NCBI GenBank assembly: GCA_023253905.1
Contig: JALREG010000130.1
Coordinates: forward strand, 1 to 7,877
DNA: 7,877 nt
Reading direction: 5' to 3'
Source: Burkholderiaceae bacterium
Lineage (GTDB): Bacteria; Pseudomonadota; Gammaproteobacteria; Burkholderiales; Burkholderiaceae
Part shown: positions 1-6,150 of the stretch, piece after piece
Position numbering within the stretch: the stretch's first letter is position 1
How the letters are laid out: the number at the start of each line of letters is the position of its first letter
Made by a program: the position numbers and the translations under genes
Notes under the pieces: generated by a model
The model's database searches: none
Told to the model about the DNA's origin: nothing
The model's input: the letters and a program-made list of their open reading frames with translations, nothing else

Positions 1-898
1 GGCCGCGCGCTGCATGGGGGAACAATTGCTGTTGACGCTGCCGATCGTGAGAAAACCCGCCGGTTGCCAGAACAACGCCACGCGACGCAATCATCCGGCG
101 AGGGCCGTCTGTGGTGGTGACCTGGACGGCGACGACGCGACCATTTTGGACCTCGATCGACTCAAGTCCGCAGGAGGTGAAGATGTCCGCCCGGTTTTCG
201 AGAGCAGCCAGCATGAGGCGGGCTACGAGCGCGTTGCCATTCGAAAGGTCCATCGGTCGATGGTGGACGATCAGATCGCGGAAGTGACGAGCAAGCTTTC
301 GGGCAACAAACCGGAATGATTCAAATGAGCGCAGCGCATTCAGAAAGTGCTTGAGATCGGGCCCAGGCTTGATCATCAGTCCGAGAAAGGTCATCTCACG
401 CAAGGGCGGGCGCAGTCGGCGGATCTCGGCACCCAGGCGTCTGCCGTCAAAGGGCAGGGGGTGAATCGTTCGGCCCTCGTGTGCGGCACCCGGGATGTCT
501 GGACGGTAGTCGGGGCGTCCCGCGGCGTAGCTGAAGCGGACCGAAGCACGGTCTTCCATGAAGCGGAGCATCCGCGGCGCATGCGTGATGAATGCCGCTA
601 CCAGGTCGGGGCGAAAGCATGCCCCAGCGCAGTGACGCAGGTATTCCCACGCTGCCTCGGGGGTGTCGTGCACGCCCGCTCCCGACGCAAGATGGTTACA
701 GGGAATCCAGACACCACCCGCCGAAATCGCTGTTGTACCCCCGAGCACCTCTGCTTTTTCGATCACGGCTGTCTTCAGACCGAGGATGGCCGAGGTGACC
801 GCCGCACTCAGGGCGGCCGCGCCAGACCCCACGACGATCAGATCGTATTGACTGTCAGGAGCAGGCAGGTCAGCTGCGGAGGCGATCGACGGGTGCAT
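1..898 (-). CDS. KstD-like FAD-dependent dehydrogenase, N-terminal part (runs off the left edge)
   Basis: This is an open frame of 299 complete codons reading leftwards with no stop before the window edge, so the C-terminal part is missing. The start is ATG at 898; an in-frame TGA at 920-922 excludes a longer form, and no clear Shine-Dalgarno is visible. Visible motifs are a Rossmann dinucleotide-binding loop GSGAAA (residues 24-29), the FAD-contacting LGGTTAISAGGVWIP stretch (about 52-66) and the second FAD motif VVLATGG (about 276-282). GGTT-A-S-GG-WIP is characteristic of 3-ketosteroid delta1-dehydrogenase-like flavoproteins. PDYRPDIPG (about 129-137) and PLPFDGRRLGAE (about 148-159) align well with the gene at 4382-6082, so the two are paralogues. 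The family oxidises a C-C bond next to a ketone using FAD, usually in the cytoplasm or at the inner membrane. It is transcribed away from the four-gene operon. The family is confident; a steroid substrate is not implied, and the catalytic C-terminus cannot be checked. Confidence 0.93.
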   Translation of the reverse strand, partial: MHPSIASAADLPAPDSQYDLIVVGSGAAALSAAVTSAILGLKTAVIEKAEVLGGTTAISAGGVWIPCNHLASGAGVHDTPEAAWEYLRHCAGACFRPDLVAAFITHAPRMLRFMEDRASVRFSYAAGRPDYRPDIPGAAHEGRTIHPLPFDGRRLGAEIRRLRPPLREMTFLGLMIKPGPDLKHFLNALRSFESFRFVARKLARHFRDLIVHHRPMDLSNGNALVARLMLAALENRADIFTSCGLESIEVQNGRVVAVQVTTTDGPRRMIASRGVVLATGGFSHDRQRQQQLFPHAARG

Positions 899-975
899 GG
901 CAGATGGCAGGGCGTGGGATCATGGTTGCGACGATGGCCACTCTGGCCCCGAAGCGCCCGACGAGCCGGCACGCA

Positions 976-992
976 GTTTCAGAAAGTGGAAC
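976..992. promoter_or_regulatory. Interrupted dyad, candidate regulator site
   Basis: GTTTCA, five bases, then TGGAAC form 6-bp arms with one mismatch, centred on 984. The site also fits the loose T-N11-A pattern of LysR-type regulators (T978, A990). It lies about 40 bp upstream of the -35 element of the rightward promoter, a position typical of an activator. The adjacent ACCG-N5-CGGT dyad at 991-1003 shares two bases with it. Such short dyads arise by chance fairly often, so this is only a candidate. Confidence 0.3.
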
Positions 993-1031
993 CGCTTTAC
1001 GGTGGGTCACTTCAGTCGGCAGGCTCTTCAA

Positions 1032-1060
1032 TTGACGGGCTAGCCCGCTCCTGCCATAAA
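1032..1060 (+). promoter_or_regulatory. Sigma70-type promoter of the four-gene operon, with operator-like palindrome
   Basis: The -35 element is TTGACG (1032-1037, five of six consensus bases) and the -10 is CATAAA (1055-1060, four of six), separated by the optimal 17 bp. Transcription would begin near 1067, leaving a leader of about 30 nt before the TTG start at 1097. A perfect 12-bp palindrome, CGGGCTAGCCCG (1036-1047), overlaps the end of the -35 and the first part of the spacer, a classic position for a repressor or a spacer-binding (MerR-type) regulator. The promoter is read directly from consensus matching; the regulator is unknown. Confidence 0.6.
1037..1049 (+). repeat. 13-nt repeat, copy 1 (in the promoter spacer)
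   Basis: GGGCTAGCCCGCT occurs here and, in reverse complement, at 6092-6104, just after the last gene of the operon. The core GGGCTAGCCC is self-complementary, so only the outer CGCT part gives an orientation. Both copies are intergenic. It may be a shared regulator site or a chance match between two palindromes. Confidence 0.5.
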
Positions 1061-1096
1061 CCAAAGCTTCTGCACGCGAAGGGTGAGGGGCACAAC

Positions 1097-2503
1097 TTGA
1101 AGCGGGATCTAGTGATCATGGGTGGCGGACTGGCGGGGCTGTCGGCTGCGGTTCGCGCGCGCCAGCTGGGGCTGTCGGTGGCAGTGCTCGATCAGGGTAG
1201 CGGTGACCGGTATCTCTGTAACTCGCGTTACTCGGGCGGCATCCTGCACCTTGCATTCAGGGATGTGGCCGATGATCCTGCGTCGCTGCGGGCTGCGATG
1301 AACGAGGCCACCAGCGGGTTCATCGATCCGTCACTCGCTACCCTTTTATCAGAGAATGCGCTGCGGTCTGTGCACTGGTTGCGTGATCAGGGCGTCCGGT
1401 TCATCCGTAATCCGCAGGTGGTCTGGCAGCGCTGGGTGCTCGCGCCGCCGCGTGCGATCACCGGAGGGCTCGATTGGGAGGGCAGGGGGCCGGATCTGGC
1501 GCTTCGAACCTTGCTCGCAAAATTCCGCGAGCTGGGCGGCGAACTTGCTCTTGAAACGCGCGTGGAACACGCGCTGGTACACGAGGGGCGATGCGCAGGC
1601 GTTCGCGCATATCAGGCGGGGCGCGAGCTTGTTTATGAGTCCGGCGCCGTCCTCGTCGCCGATGGCGGATTCCAGGCCAACCCGGATTTGATGAAGGCAC
1701 ATGTTTCGCCTCAGCCTGCAGGCGTTTTGCAGCGCAATTCCGGGATGTCTCGCGGCGACGGTCTGCGTCTGGCGGCTGCACTGGGCGCGGCAACGGTCGG
1801 TATGGAGGCGTTCTACGGGCACCTGCTGGTTCAGGAAGCCTTCAGCAACCCAAAGCTCTGGCCCTATCCGCAGGTCGATGAGATCGCCTGTGCAGGGGTG
1901 GTGGTCGATCCCCACGGCAAGCGTATTGCCGATGAGGGAATGGGCGGGGTGTATCTCGCGAACCAGATTGCCCACCGCGACAACCCGCTTGATTGCCACG
2001 CGATTTTTGATTCTGCCATTTGGGATGTACAGGGACGCCAGTCGCGTATTCCCGCCAATCCGCATCTGCTCCGGGGAGGCGCCACGCTGGTGGAGGCGCC
2101 CACGCTTGCGGCGCTTGCAGCCAGGATTGGTGTGAATGCGTCTGCGCTTGAACAGACGGTGGCTGCGCACAATCAGGCGGTGGCGAACGGGACGGGAGCC
2201 AATCTCGAGCCGAGACGATCAGCGAACAAGCATGCGCCCGCTCCGATAGCCAAAGCGCCGTTTCATGCCTTCCCGATATGTGCGGGCATCACGCATACGG
2301 CGGGAGGCTTGCGAATTGACGACCAGACGCGGGTGCTGAACGCACAGGGTGGGGTGGTCGCGGGGTTGCATGCTGCGGGCGCCGCCGTCGGCGGGATAGA
2401 AGGCGGCCCGCAGGCGGGGTATGTCGGCGGCCTGATGAAGGCGCTGGTCCTGGGCGTGGTGGCGGCCGAGCAGGTAGCCAATCAGATCAAACAGGGAGAC
2501 TGA
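1097..2503 (+). CDS. FAD-dependent fumarate-reductase/TcuA-like dehydrogenase
   Basis: A 468-residue flavoprotein of the FAD_binding_2 (fumarate reductase/succinate dehydrogenase flavoprotein) superfamily. I chose TTG at 1097: a GAGGGG Shine-Dalgarno (1085-1090) sits six bases upstream, and the start places the FAD loop GGGLAG at residues 9-14, as usual. The next in-frame GTG (1112) and ATG (1118) would cut into the first beta strand. Motifs in order are NSRYSGG (42-48), reminiscent of tricarballylate dehydrogenase TcuA; VLVADGGF (185-192); SRGDGLRLAAALGA (218-231); and the C-terminal HTAGG (400-404) with the FAD-contacting AAG (426-428). H400 matches a substrate-binding His of soluble fumarate reductases. 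The Arg expected a few residues after the GKR-x-x-x-E motif (274-280) is absent, arguing for a dehydrogenase/desaturase rather than a true fumarate reductase. It is first in the operon, two bases before the Bug gene. No signal peptide or heme domain is seen, so it is probably cytoplasmic. Substrate unknown. Confidence 0.88.
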   Translation: MKRDLVIMGGGLAGLSAAVRARQLGLSVAVLDQGSGDRYLCNSRYSGGILHLAFRDVADDPASLRAAMNEATSGFIDPSLATLLSENALRSVHWLRDQGVRFIRNPQVVWQRWVLAPPRAITGGLDWEGRGPDLALRTLLAKFRELGGELALETRVEHALVHEGRCAGVRAYQAGRELVYESGAVLVADGGFQANPDLMKAHVSPQPAGVLQRNSGMSRGDGLRLAAALGAATVGMEAFYGHLLVQEAFSNPKLWPYPQVDEIACAGVVVDPHGKRIADEGMGGVYLANQIAHRDNPLDCHAIFDSAIWDVQGRQSRIPANPHLLRGGATLVEAPTLAALAARIGVNASALEQTVAAHNQAVANGTGANLEPRRSANKHAPAPIAKAPFHAFPICAGITHTAGGLRIDDQTRVLNAQGGVVAGLHAAGAAVGGIEGGPQAGYVGGLMKALVLGVVAAEQVANQIKQGD

Positions 2504-2505
2504 TC

Positions 2506-3474
2506 ATGATCCAGAAAATACTGAGGGTCGGGTTCGTGGCGCTGGCGATGGCCGGGGCTGGTTCGGTGGGCGCTCAAACTTATCCAAACAAGTCGGTCCG
2601 TATCGTGGTGCCCTTTGCGCCAGGGGGAAGTGCGGATGGCACGGCACGGCCGGTTGCTGAGCGTCTGTCGTCCATTTTGGGGCAACCCTTTGTGATCGAT
2701 AATCGGCCTGGCGGTTATGGAACGGTGGGCGCGGCACACGTCGCCAAGTCGGAACCCGACGGATACACGCTGCTGCTCGTGCCCGGTACACATGTGCTGA
2801 CGCCGAAGCTGTTGCCGAACCTGGGGTATCACGCCATTAATGACTTCTCACCGGTGGCAACGCTGGTGTTTGCACCCTATGTGATCATCGGCGCAAAAAA
2901 TCTTCCCTTCACTACGCTCAAAGACGCGATGCAGTATGCGCGCGAGCAGCCGGGCAAGATTTCTATCGGCAACTCCGAGGTGACGACCAGGCTAGCGGGC
3001 GAGTCGCTTGCCAAGGCGGCGGGTGTCACGGTCACGCATGTGCCTTACAAGGGGGGCGGACCGATCGCCAACGATGTGCTGGGAGGACATTTGGCCATCG
3101 GGGTGGTCACGCCAATTTCGGCGCTTGGGTTTCATCGAGAGAAGCGGGTGAACTCGCTTGCCGTTACATCGCCCAAGCGCTTGGCGAGCCTGCCCGACGT
3201 TCCGACGGTGGCCGAGGCGCTTGGGGTTGCGGAATATGACTCGCAGACCTGGTTCGCGCTCGCGGGGCCGGCCAATATGCCGCGGCAAGCGATCGAGCGG
3301 TTGTCGCAGGCAATCCGCCAGATCATGCAGGACCAGGACATGCTTAATCGCTTCGCAAACATGGGGCTGGTTCCGGCCGAGGACACGTCGCCGGAGGCAC
3401 TGGGTCGTCTCATGCGATCGTTCAGCGCGCGAAATGGCGTGCTGATCGACGCTGCCAAGCTGAAGCTTGATTAG
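2506..3474 (+). CDS. Bug/TctC-family periplasmic solute-binding protein
   Basis: A 322-residue protein of usual length for tripartite tricarboxylate transporter substrate-binding proteins. An N-terminal signal peptide (basic MIQKILR, then a hydrophobic stretch to about residue 21, likely cleavage VGA|QT) sends it to the periplasm. The family signature follows: YPNKSVRIVVPFAPGG (26-41) with the conserved Asp of the ligand loop at D44, DNRPGG (65-70), EPDGYTLL (83-90), VPYKGGGP (179-186), SPKRLASLPDVPTVAE (222-237) and a C-terminal helix region. In studied Bug proteins these loops bind the carboxylate of small organic acids. The start is ATG 2506 with an AGGGAGA Shine-Dalgarno about six bases upstream; only two bases separate it from the preceding stop, so the genes are co-transcribed. 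No TctA or TctB membrane subunit is nearby, so it is an orphan receptor. The ligand is presumably the substrate of the adjacent flavoproteins (inference). Confidence 0.95.
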   Translation: MIQKILRVGFVALAMAGAGSVGAQTYPNKSVRIVVPFAPGGSADGTARPVAERLSSILGQPFVIDNRPGGYGTVGAAHVAKSEPDGYTLLLVPGTHVLTPKLLPNLGYHAINDFSPVATLVFAPYVIIGAKNLPFTTLKDAMQYAREQPGKISIGNSEVTTRLAGESLAKAAGVTVTHVPYKGGGPIANDVLGGHLAIGVVTPISALGFHREKRVNSLAVTSPKRLASLPDVPTVAEALGVAEYDSQTWFALAGPANMPRQAIERLSQAIRQIMQDQDMLNRFANMGLVPAEDTSPEALGRLMRSFSARNGVLIDAAKLKLD

Positions 3475-3518
3475 TCGGGGCGTCGCGCGGGCCGGTTCGC
3501 AGCCATTCGCGTGGTGAC

Positions 3519-3524
3519 GGAGGA
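3519..3524 (+). promoter_or_regulatory. Shine-Dalgarno of the TIM-barrel gene
   Basis: GGAGGA lies nine bases before ATG 3534 and fixes that start. The 59-bp spacer (3475-3533) before the gene shows no promoter or terminator that I can support, so the gene is probably read through from the Bug gene. Confidence 0.7.
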
Positions 3525-3533
3525 TCTGCGCGC

Positions 3534-4376
3534 ATGAATACTGACAATCCCGTGGCCCACCACACGCTCACCCTTGGCTATTTGTGTCTTGCAGACGTTG
3601 GACCGCTTGACATCGTTCTCGCCGCAGGGCGCGCGGGTTTCCAATCGGTGGGCGTGCGGCTGACCGCCAGGCGGCCCGACGAGTCGTGGTCATTCGAGTC
3701 GGTCAACGACCGTGCCGCTCGTCGGGTGCTTGCCCGGGCGCTGGCCGATCACGGGCTGTCACTGTCGAATGTCTCGAGCTTTCACCTCTATCCCGAGGTC
3801 ACACTGGAGCATCTGCGACCGGTCATTGAGGCGTCGGTCGAGCTGGGTGCCGCCACCCTGATCGCCTGCATTTATCGCGATCCGGACAGCGCGTTGACCG
3901 ACTTCCTTGGCGCGTATGCGGCGGAAGCCGAGGCTGCGGGCTTACGGATAGCGATCGAAACGGTTTCCTACAGTGCTTGTCGGACACTTTCCGGGGCCCG
4001 CGAGTTGCTGCGTCAGGTGGGATCTCCCGCTCTCGGGCTGATGCTTGATCCCCTGCATCTGCAACGCGGTGGCAGTTCGTGGGCGGAAGTTGATGAGCTG
4101 TCCTCGCATGAGGTCTGTATCGCCCAGCTCTGTGATGCGACACGGGACCCGCCTGTTGGGGTCGATCCAGCTTCTGAGGCGCGGACGATGCGCCGTTACC
4201 CTGGTGACGGTGATCTTCCTATCCTTGGTTTTCTACGCGCCTTGCCGATAGCAGCCGAGATCGAACTCGAAGTGCCCGCCCTTCAGGATCGCCATCTGCC
4301 GCCCGCTGAACGTGCCGCCCTGATTCGGAGCCGATGCGTCGCCTATCTCCAGGCGCATGGGATTTCTGCAGTTTAA
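3534..4376 (+). CDS. Sugar phosphate isomerase/epimerase-type TIM-barrel protein
   Basis: A 280-residue protein of the xylose-isomerase-like/AP-endonuclease-2 TIM-barrel superfamily, of normal length for a single barrel. Conserved metal-ligand positions are visible in the right order: E142 in AIETVSY (strand 5), D172 and H175 in LDPLHLQRG (strand 6), D201 in QLCDA (strand 7), and E244 or E246 in EIELEVP (strand 8). The loop YPGDGDLPI (222-230) matches the PG(E/D)G segment common before the last strand in this family. Members catalyse divalent-metal-dependent isomerisation, epimerisation or dehydration, including sugar isomerases, inosose dehydratases and 3-dehydroshikimate dehydratases, so the exact reaction cannot be named. 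No signal peptide, so cytoplasmic. It lies between the Bug gene and a KstD-like dehydrogenase five bases downstream, suggesting it handles a polyol or alicyclic keto-acid intermediate of the same pathway (inference). Confidence 0.88.
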   Translation: MNTDNPVAHHTLTLGYLCLADVGPLDIVLAAGRAGFQSVGVRLTARRPDESWSFESVNDRAARRVLARALADHGLSLSNVSSFHLYPEVTLEHLRPVIEASVELGAATLIACIYRDPDSALTDFLGAYAAEAEAAGLRIAIETVSYSACRTLSGARELLRQVGSPALGLMLDPLHLQRGGSSWAEVDELSSHEVCIAQLCDATRDPPVGVDPASEARTMRRYPGDGDLPILGFLRALPIAAEIELEVPALQDRHLPPAERAALIRSRCVAYLQAHGISAV

Positions 4377-4381
4377 GCCGC

Positions 4382-6082
4382 GTGGATAAGCCGACCCGAA
4401 CCGATGAAGAAGTCGACTGGCTGGTTTTTGGGTCTGGCGCGGCGGGGCTTTGTGCGGCACTGGTTGGGCGCCTTGAGGGTTTAGACGTTCTGCTCTGCGA
4501 GAAGACCCCGTTGATCGGCGGCACGACGGCGACATCGGGTGGAACCATCTGGATTCCGGGGAGTCATCAGAGCCAGTTGACGCCAACGCCAGACAATCTG
4601 GACTCAGCGCGCCGTTATCTCGAGGGCGAGCTTGGTAACGACGGCGCATCTGAATTACGTGAGGCGCTGCTCACCAGTGGCCCTGCGATGCTCGACTACC
4701 TGGAGTCGAAGACCGAAGTACGATTCAAGGCCAACTCACCCTATCCCGACTATCACGCGGAGCGTCCGGGCGGTGCCCAAGGCGGCCGCGCGCTCTCGCC
4801 GCTGCCTTTTGACGGGCGACTGCTCGGCGCGGATTTCGCAATGCTGCGCCCCCCACGCGATGAATTCATGGTGCTGGGTGGAATGATGGTCGGACGCGAC
4901 GAGATTCGTCATCTCATTCGACCCTGGCGATCGTTACAGTCGCTGCGCATTGCGGCTCGTATCGTGGGCCGCTACGCGCGCGATCGGCTCAGCTATCGGC
5001 GCGGCACTCGCCTGTTGTTAGGTAATGCGCTGGTCGGGCGGCTTCTTTACAGCTACAGAAACCTGAGTGGCAGGGTGGCGCTGAACACCGCCTTGCAGGA
5101 CCTCTGGGTGGAAGGCGGGCGTGTGTTGGGCGCAACCGTGCAGGCGAGTTCAGGTGTGCGACGTGTCCGCGCCCGCCGTGGTGTCGTGCTCGCAACGGGT
5201 GGCCCGTCATCGAGCGCGTCATGGCGAGAGCGCCTGCTTCCTGGGCGTGACCTGCCCTGGTCGCTTGCCTTTGATGGCAATACGGGCGACGGCCTTGACG
5301 CTGGGTTAGCCATTGGTGCTGTACTGGACACACGACACGACAGTCCGTTCTTCTGGATGCCTGCTTCCCGCCTTGATCGGTCGGGCCTGCCCCCGGTCAT
5401 CTATCCCCACATCCGCGATCGCCCAAAACCGGGACTGATTGCGGTGCGCGATGATGGGAAACGATTCGTGAACGAGGGAAACTCCTACCACGATTTCGTG
5501 AGCGCGCTCTTTGCGGCCAGTCCTGATTTGCGAATGCCTCATGCCTGGCTGATCTGTGACCGCGCGTTTGTTCGGGACTTTGGGTTGGGTGTCATTCATC
5601 CTGTGTGGCAGCACCTGCCTGCCTTCGAACGCGCGGGGTATCTTGTTTCCGCGGCTACGCTCGAAGCGCTGGCGGGCAAAACCGGAATTGATGCGCAGGC
5701 GCTCCGGTGGACGGTGACGCACTACAACGAGGATGCAAAAGCGGGTAGCGATCGGGCGTTCGGCAAGGGTGACCTTGCGCTCAATCGTTACAACGGCGAC
5801 CCCGACACGGCCCCCAATCGCTGTCTCCGCCCGATTGAGGCTGCGCCGTTTTATGCGGTCCGGGTCATTCCCGCGCCCATTGGATCGAGTGTCGGCCTGC
5901 TCGCCGATGCCGATGGCCGGGTGCTTGACGGTCGCCGCGTCGCCATCGAAGGTCTCTACGCCTGCGGCAACGACATGAGCTCGGTCATGGGCGGGCACTA
6001 CCCCGGGCCAGGTATCACTCTGGGACCTGCGATGGTGTTCGCTTACCGGGCGGCGCGACATGCCGCAGCCGATCGAGGGTGA
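4382..6082 (+). CDS. KstD-like FAD-dependent 3-ketosteroid-dehydrogenase-family protein
   Basis: A complete flavoprotein of 566 residues from GTG 4382. An upstream in-frame ATG at 4334 would give 582 residues but overlap the preceding gene by 43 bp, with GGAG only three bases away; GTG gives a five-base gap and the short leader before the FAD loop usual in this family. Neither start has a strong Shine-Dalgarno. Motifs (GTG numbering): GSGAAG (17-22), GGTTATSGGTIWIPG (46-60), YPDY (121-124), PLPFDGRLLGAD (140-151), VVLATGG (268-274), GKRFVNEGNSY (359-369) and HYPGPGITLGPAMVFAYRAARHAA (539-562). From family knowledge, delta1-dehydrogenases use Tyr residues plus a Tyr and Gly in YPGPG; here Y369, Y540 and G544 are kept, and Y124 is a plausible further match. 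This predicts FAD-dependent alpha,beta-desaturation of a ketone. It is paralogous to the gene at 1-898. A steroid substrate is possible but not supported by neighbours; a smaller cyclic ketone acid is as likely. Confidence 0.92.
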   Translation: MDKPTRTDEEVDWLVFGSGAAGLCAALVGRLEGLDVLLCEKTPLIGGTTATSGGTIWIPGSHQSQLTPTPDNLDSARRYLEGELGNDGASELREALLTSGPAMLDYLESKTEVRFKANSPYPDYHAERPGGAQGGRALSPLPFDGRLLGADFAMLRPPRDEFMVLGGMMVGRDEIRHLIRPWRSLQSLRIAARIVGRYARDRLSYRRGTRLLLGNALVGRLLYSYRNLSGRVALNTALQDLWVEGGRVLGATVQASSGVRRVRARRGVVLATGGPSSSASWRERLLPGRDLPWSLAFDGNTGDGLDAGLAIGAVLDTRHDSPFFWMPASRLDRSGLPPVIYPHIRDRPKPGLIAVRDDGKRFVNEGNSYHDFVSALFAASPDLRMPHAWLICDRAFVRDFGLGVIHPVWQHLPAFERAGYLVSAATLEALAGKTGIDAQALRWTVTHYNEDAKAGSDRAFGKGDLALNRYNGDPDTAPNRCLRPIEAAPFYAVRVIPAPIGSSVGLLADADGRVLDGRRVAIEGLYACGNDMSSVMGGHYPGPGITLGPAMVFAYRAARHAAADRG

Positions 6083-6091
6083 GCGTTAGAA

Positions 6092-6104
6092 AGCGGGCTA
6101 GCCC
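6092..6104 (-). repeat. 13-nt repeat, copy 2 (after the operon)
   Basis: AGCGGGCTAGCCC is the exact reverse complement of the 13-nt sequence in the promoter at 1037-1049. It starts ten bases after the last stop of the operon. No T-run follows, so it is not a standard intrinsic terminator. The remaining convergent gap (6083-6150) shows no gene and no clear terminator. Confidence 0.5.
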
Positions 6105-6150
6105 CCAGGGCGACCGGGGCGTCAAGTTAAGGTCTGCCTAACCCGCGCAA

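Larger units (their letters stand above)
899..1096. promoter_or_regulatory. Divergent intergenic control region
   Basis: This 198-bp gap separates the leftward flavoprotein gene from the rightward operon. It contains a sigma70-like promoter towards the right with a palindrome in its spacer, plus two interrupted dyads to the left of it. I find no convincing -35/-10 pair for the leftward gene. The plus-strand frame stays open across the region, but its translation resembles no protein and has no family motifs, so I treat it as non-coding. Shared control of both transcription units is an inference from the geometry; no regulator gene lies in the window. Confidence 0.7.

Noticed and set aside
14..319. 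A 101-residue plus-strand open frame at the left edge.
   Set aside because: It is antisense to the FAD domain of the minus-strand KstD-like gene, whose motifs are unambiguous.
347..1096. A plus-strand open frame continuous with the flavoprotein at 1097-2503, which would give a 718-residue protein with a 250-residue N-terminal extension.
   Set aside because: Most of this stretch (347-898) is antisense to the well-supported KstD-like gene on the minus strand, and the extension has no recognisable motifs. The real start is TTG 1097, next to a Shine-Dalgarno.
1349..2170. A 273-residue minus-strand open frame.
   Set aside because: It is antisense to the flavoprotein gene, its translation is rich in Arg/His with no family motif, and it is a typical GC-rich shadow.
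2991..2996. Another GCTAGC core, resembling the centre of the 13-nt repeat.
   Set aside because: It is inside the Bug coding sequence, and the flanks do not match the longer repeat; probably chance.
4334..4381. An upstream ATG start for the second KstD-like gene, overlapping the TIM-barrel gene.
   Set aside because: The purine-rich site is only three bases from this ATG and the added 16 residues have no family equivalent. GTG 4382 is preferred but not proven.
5306..6061. A 251-residue minus-strand open frame.
   Set aside because: It lies opposite the conserved C-terminal half of the KstD-like gene and has no motif of its own.
6126..6142. Possible terminator hairpin in the convergent gap (GTTAAGG, TCTG loop, CCTAAC with one bulge).
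   Set aside because: The stem is short and AT-rich at its base, and no T-run follows on either strand, so it does not meet the standard for an intrinsic terminator.
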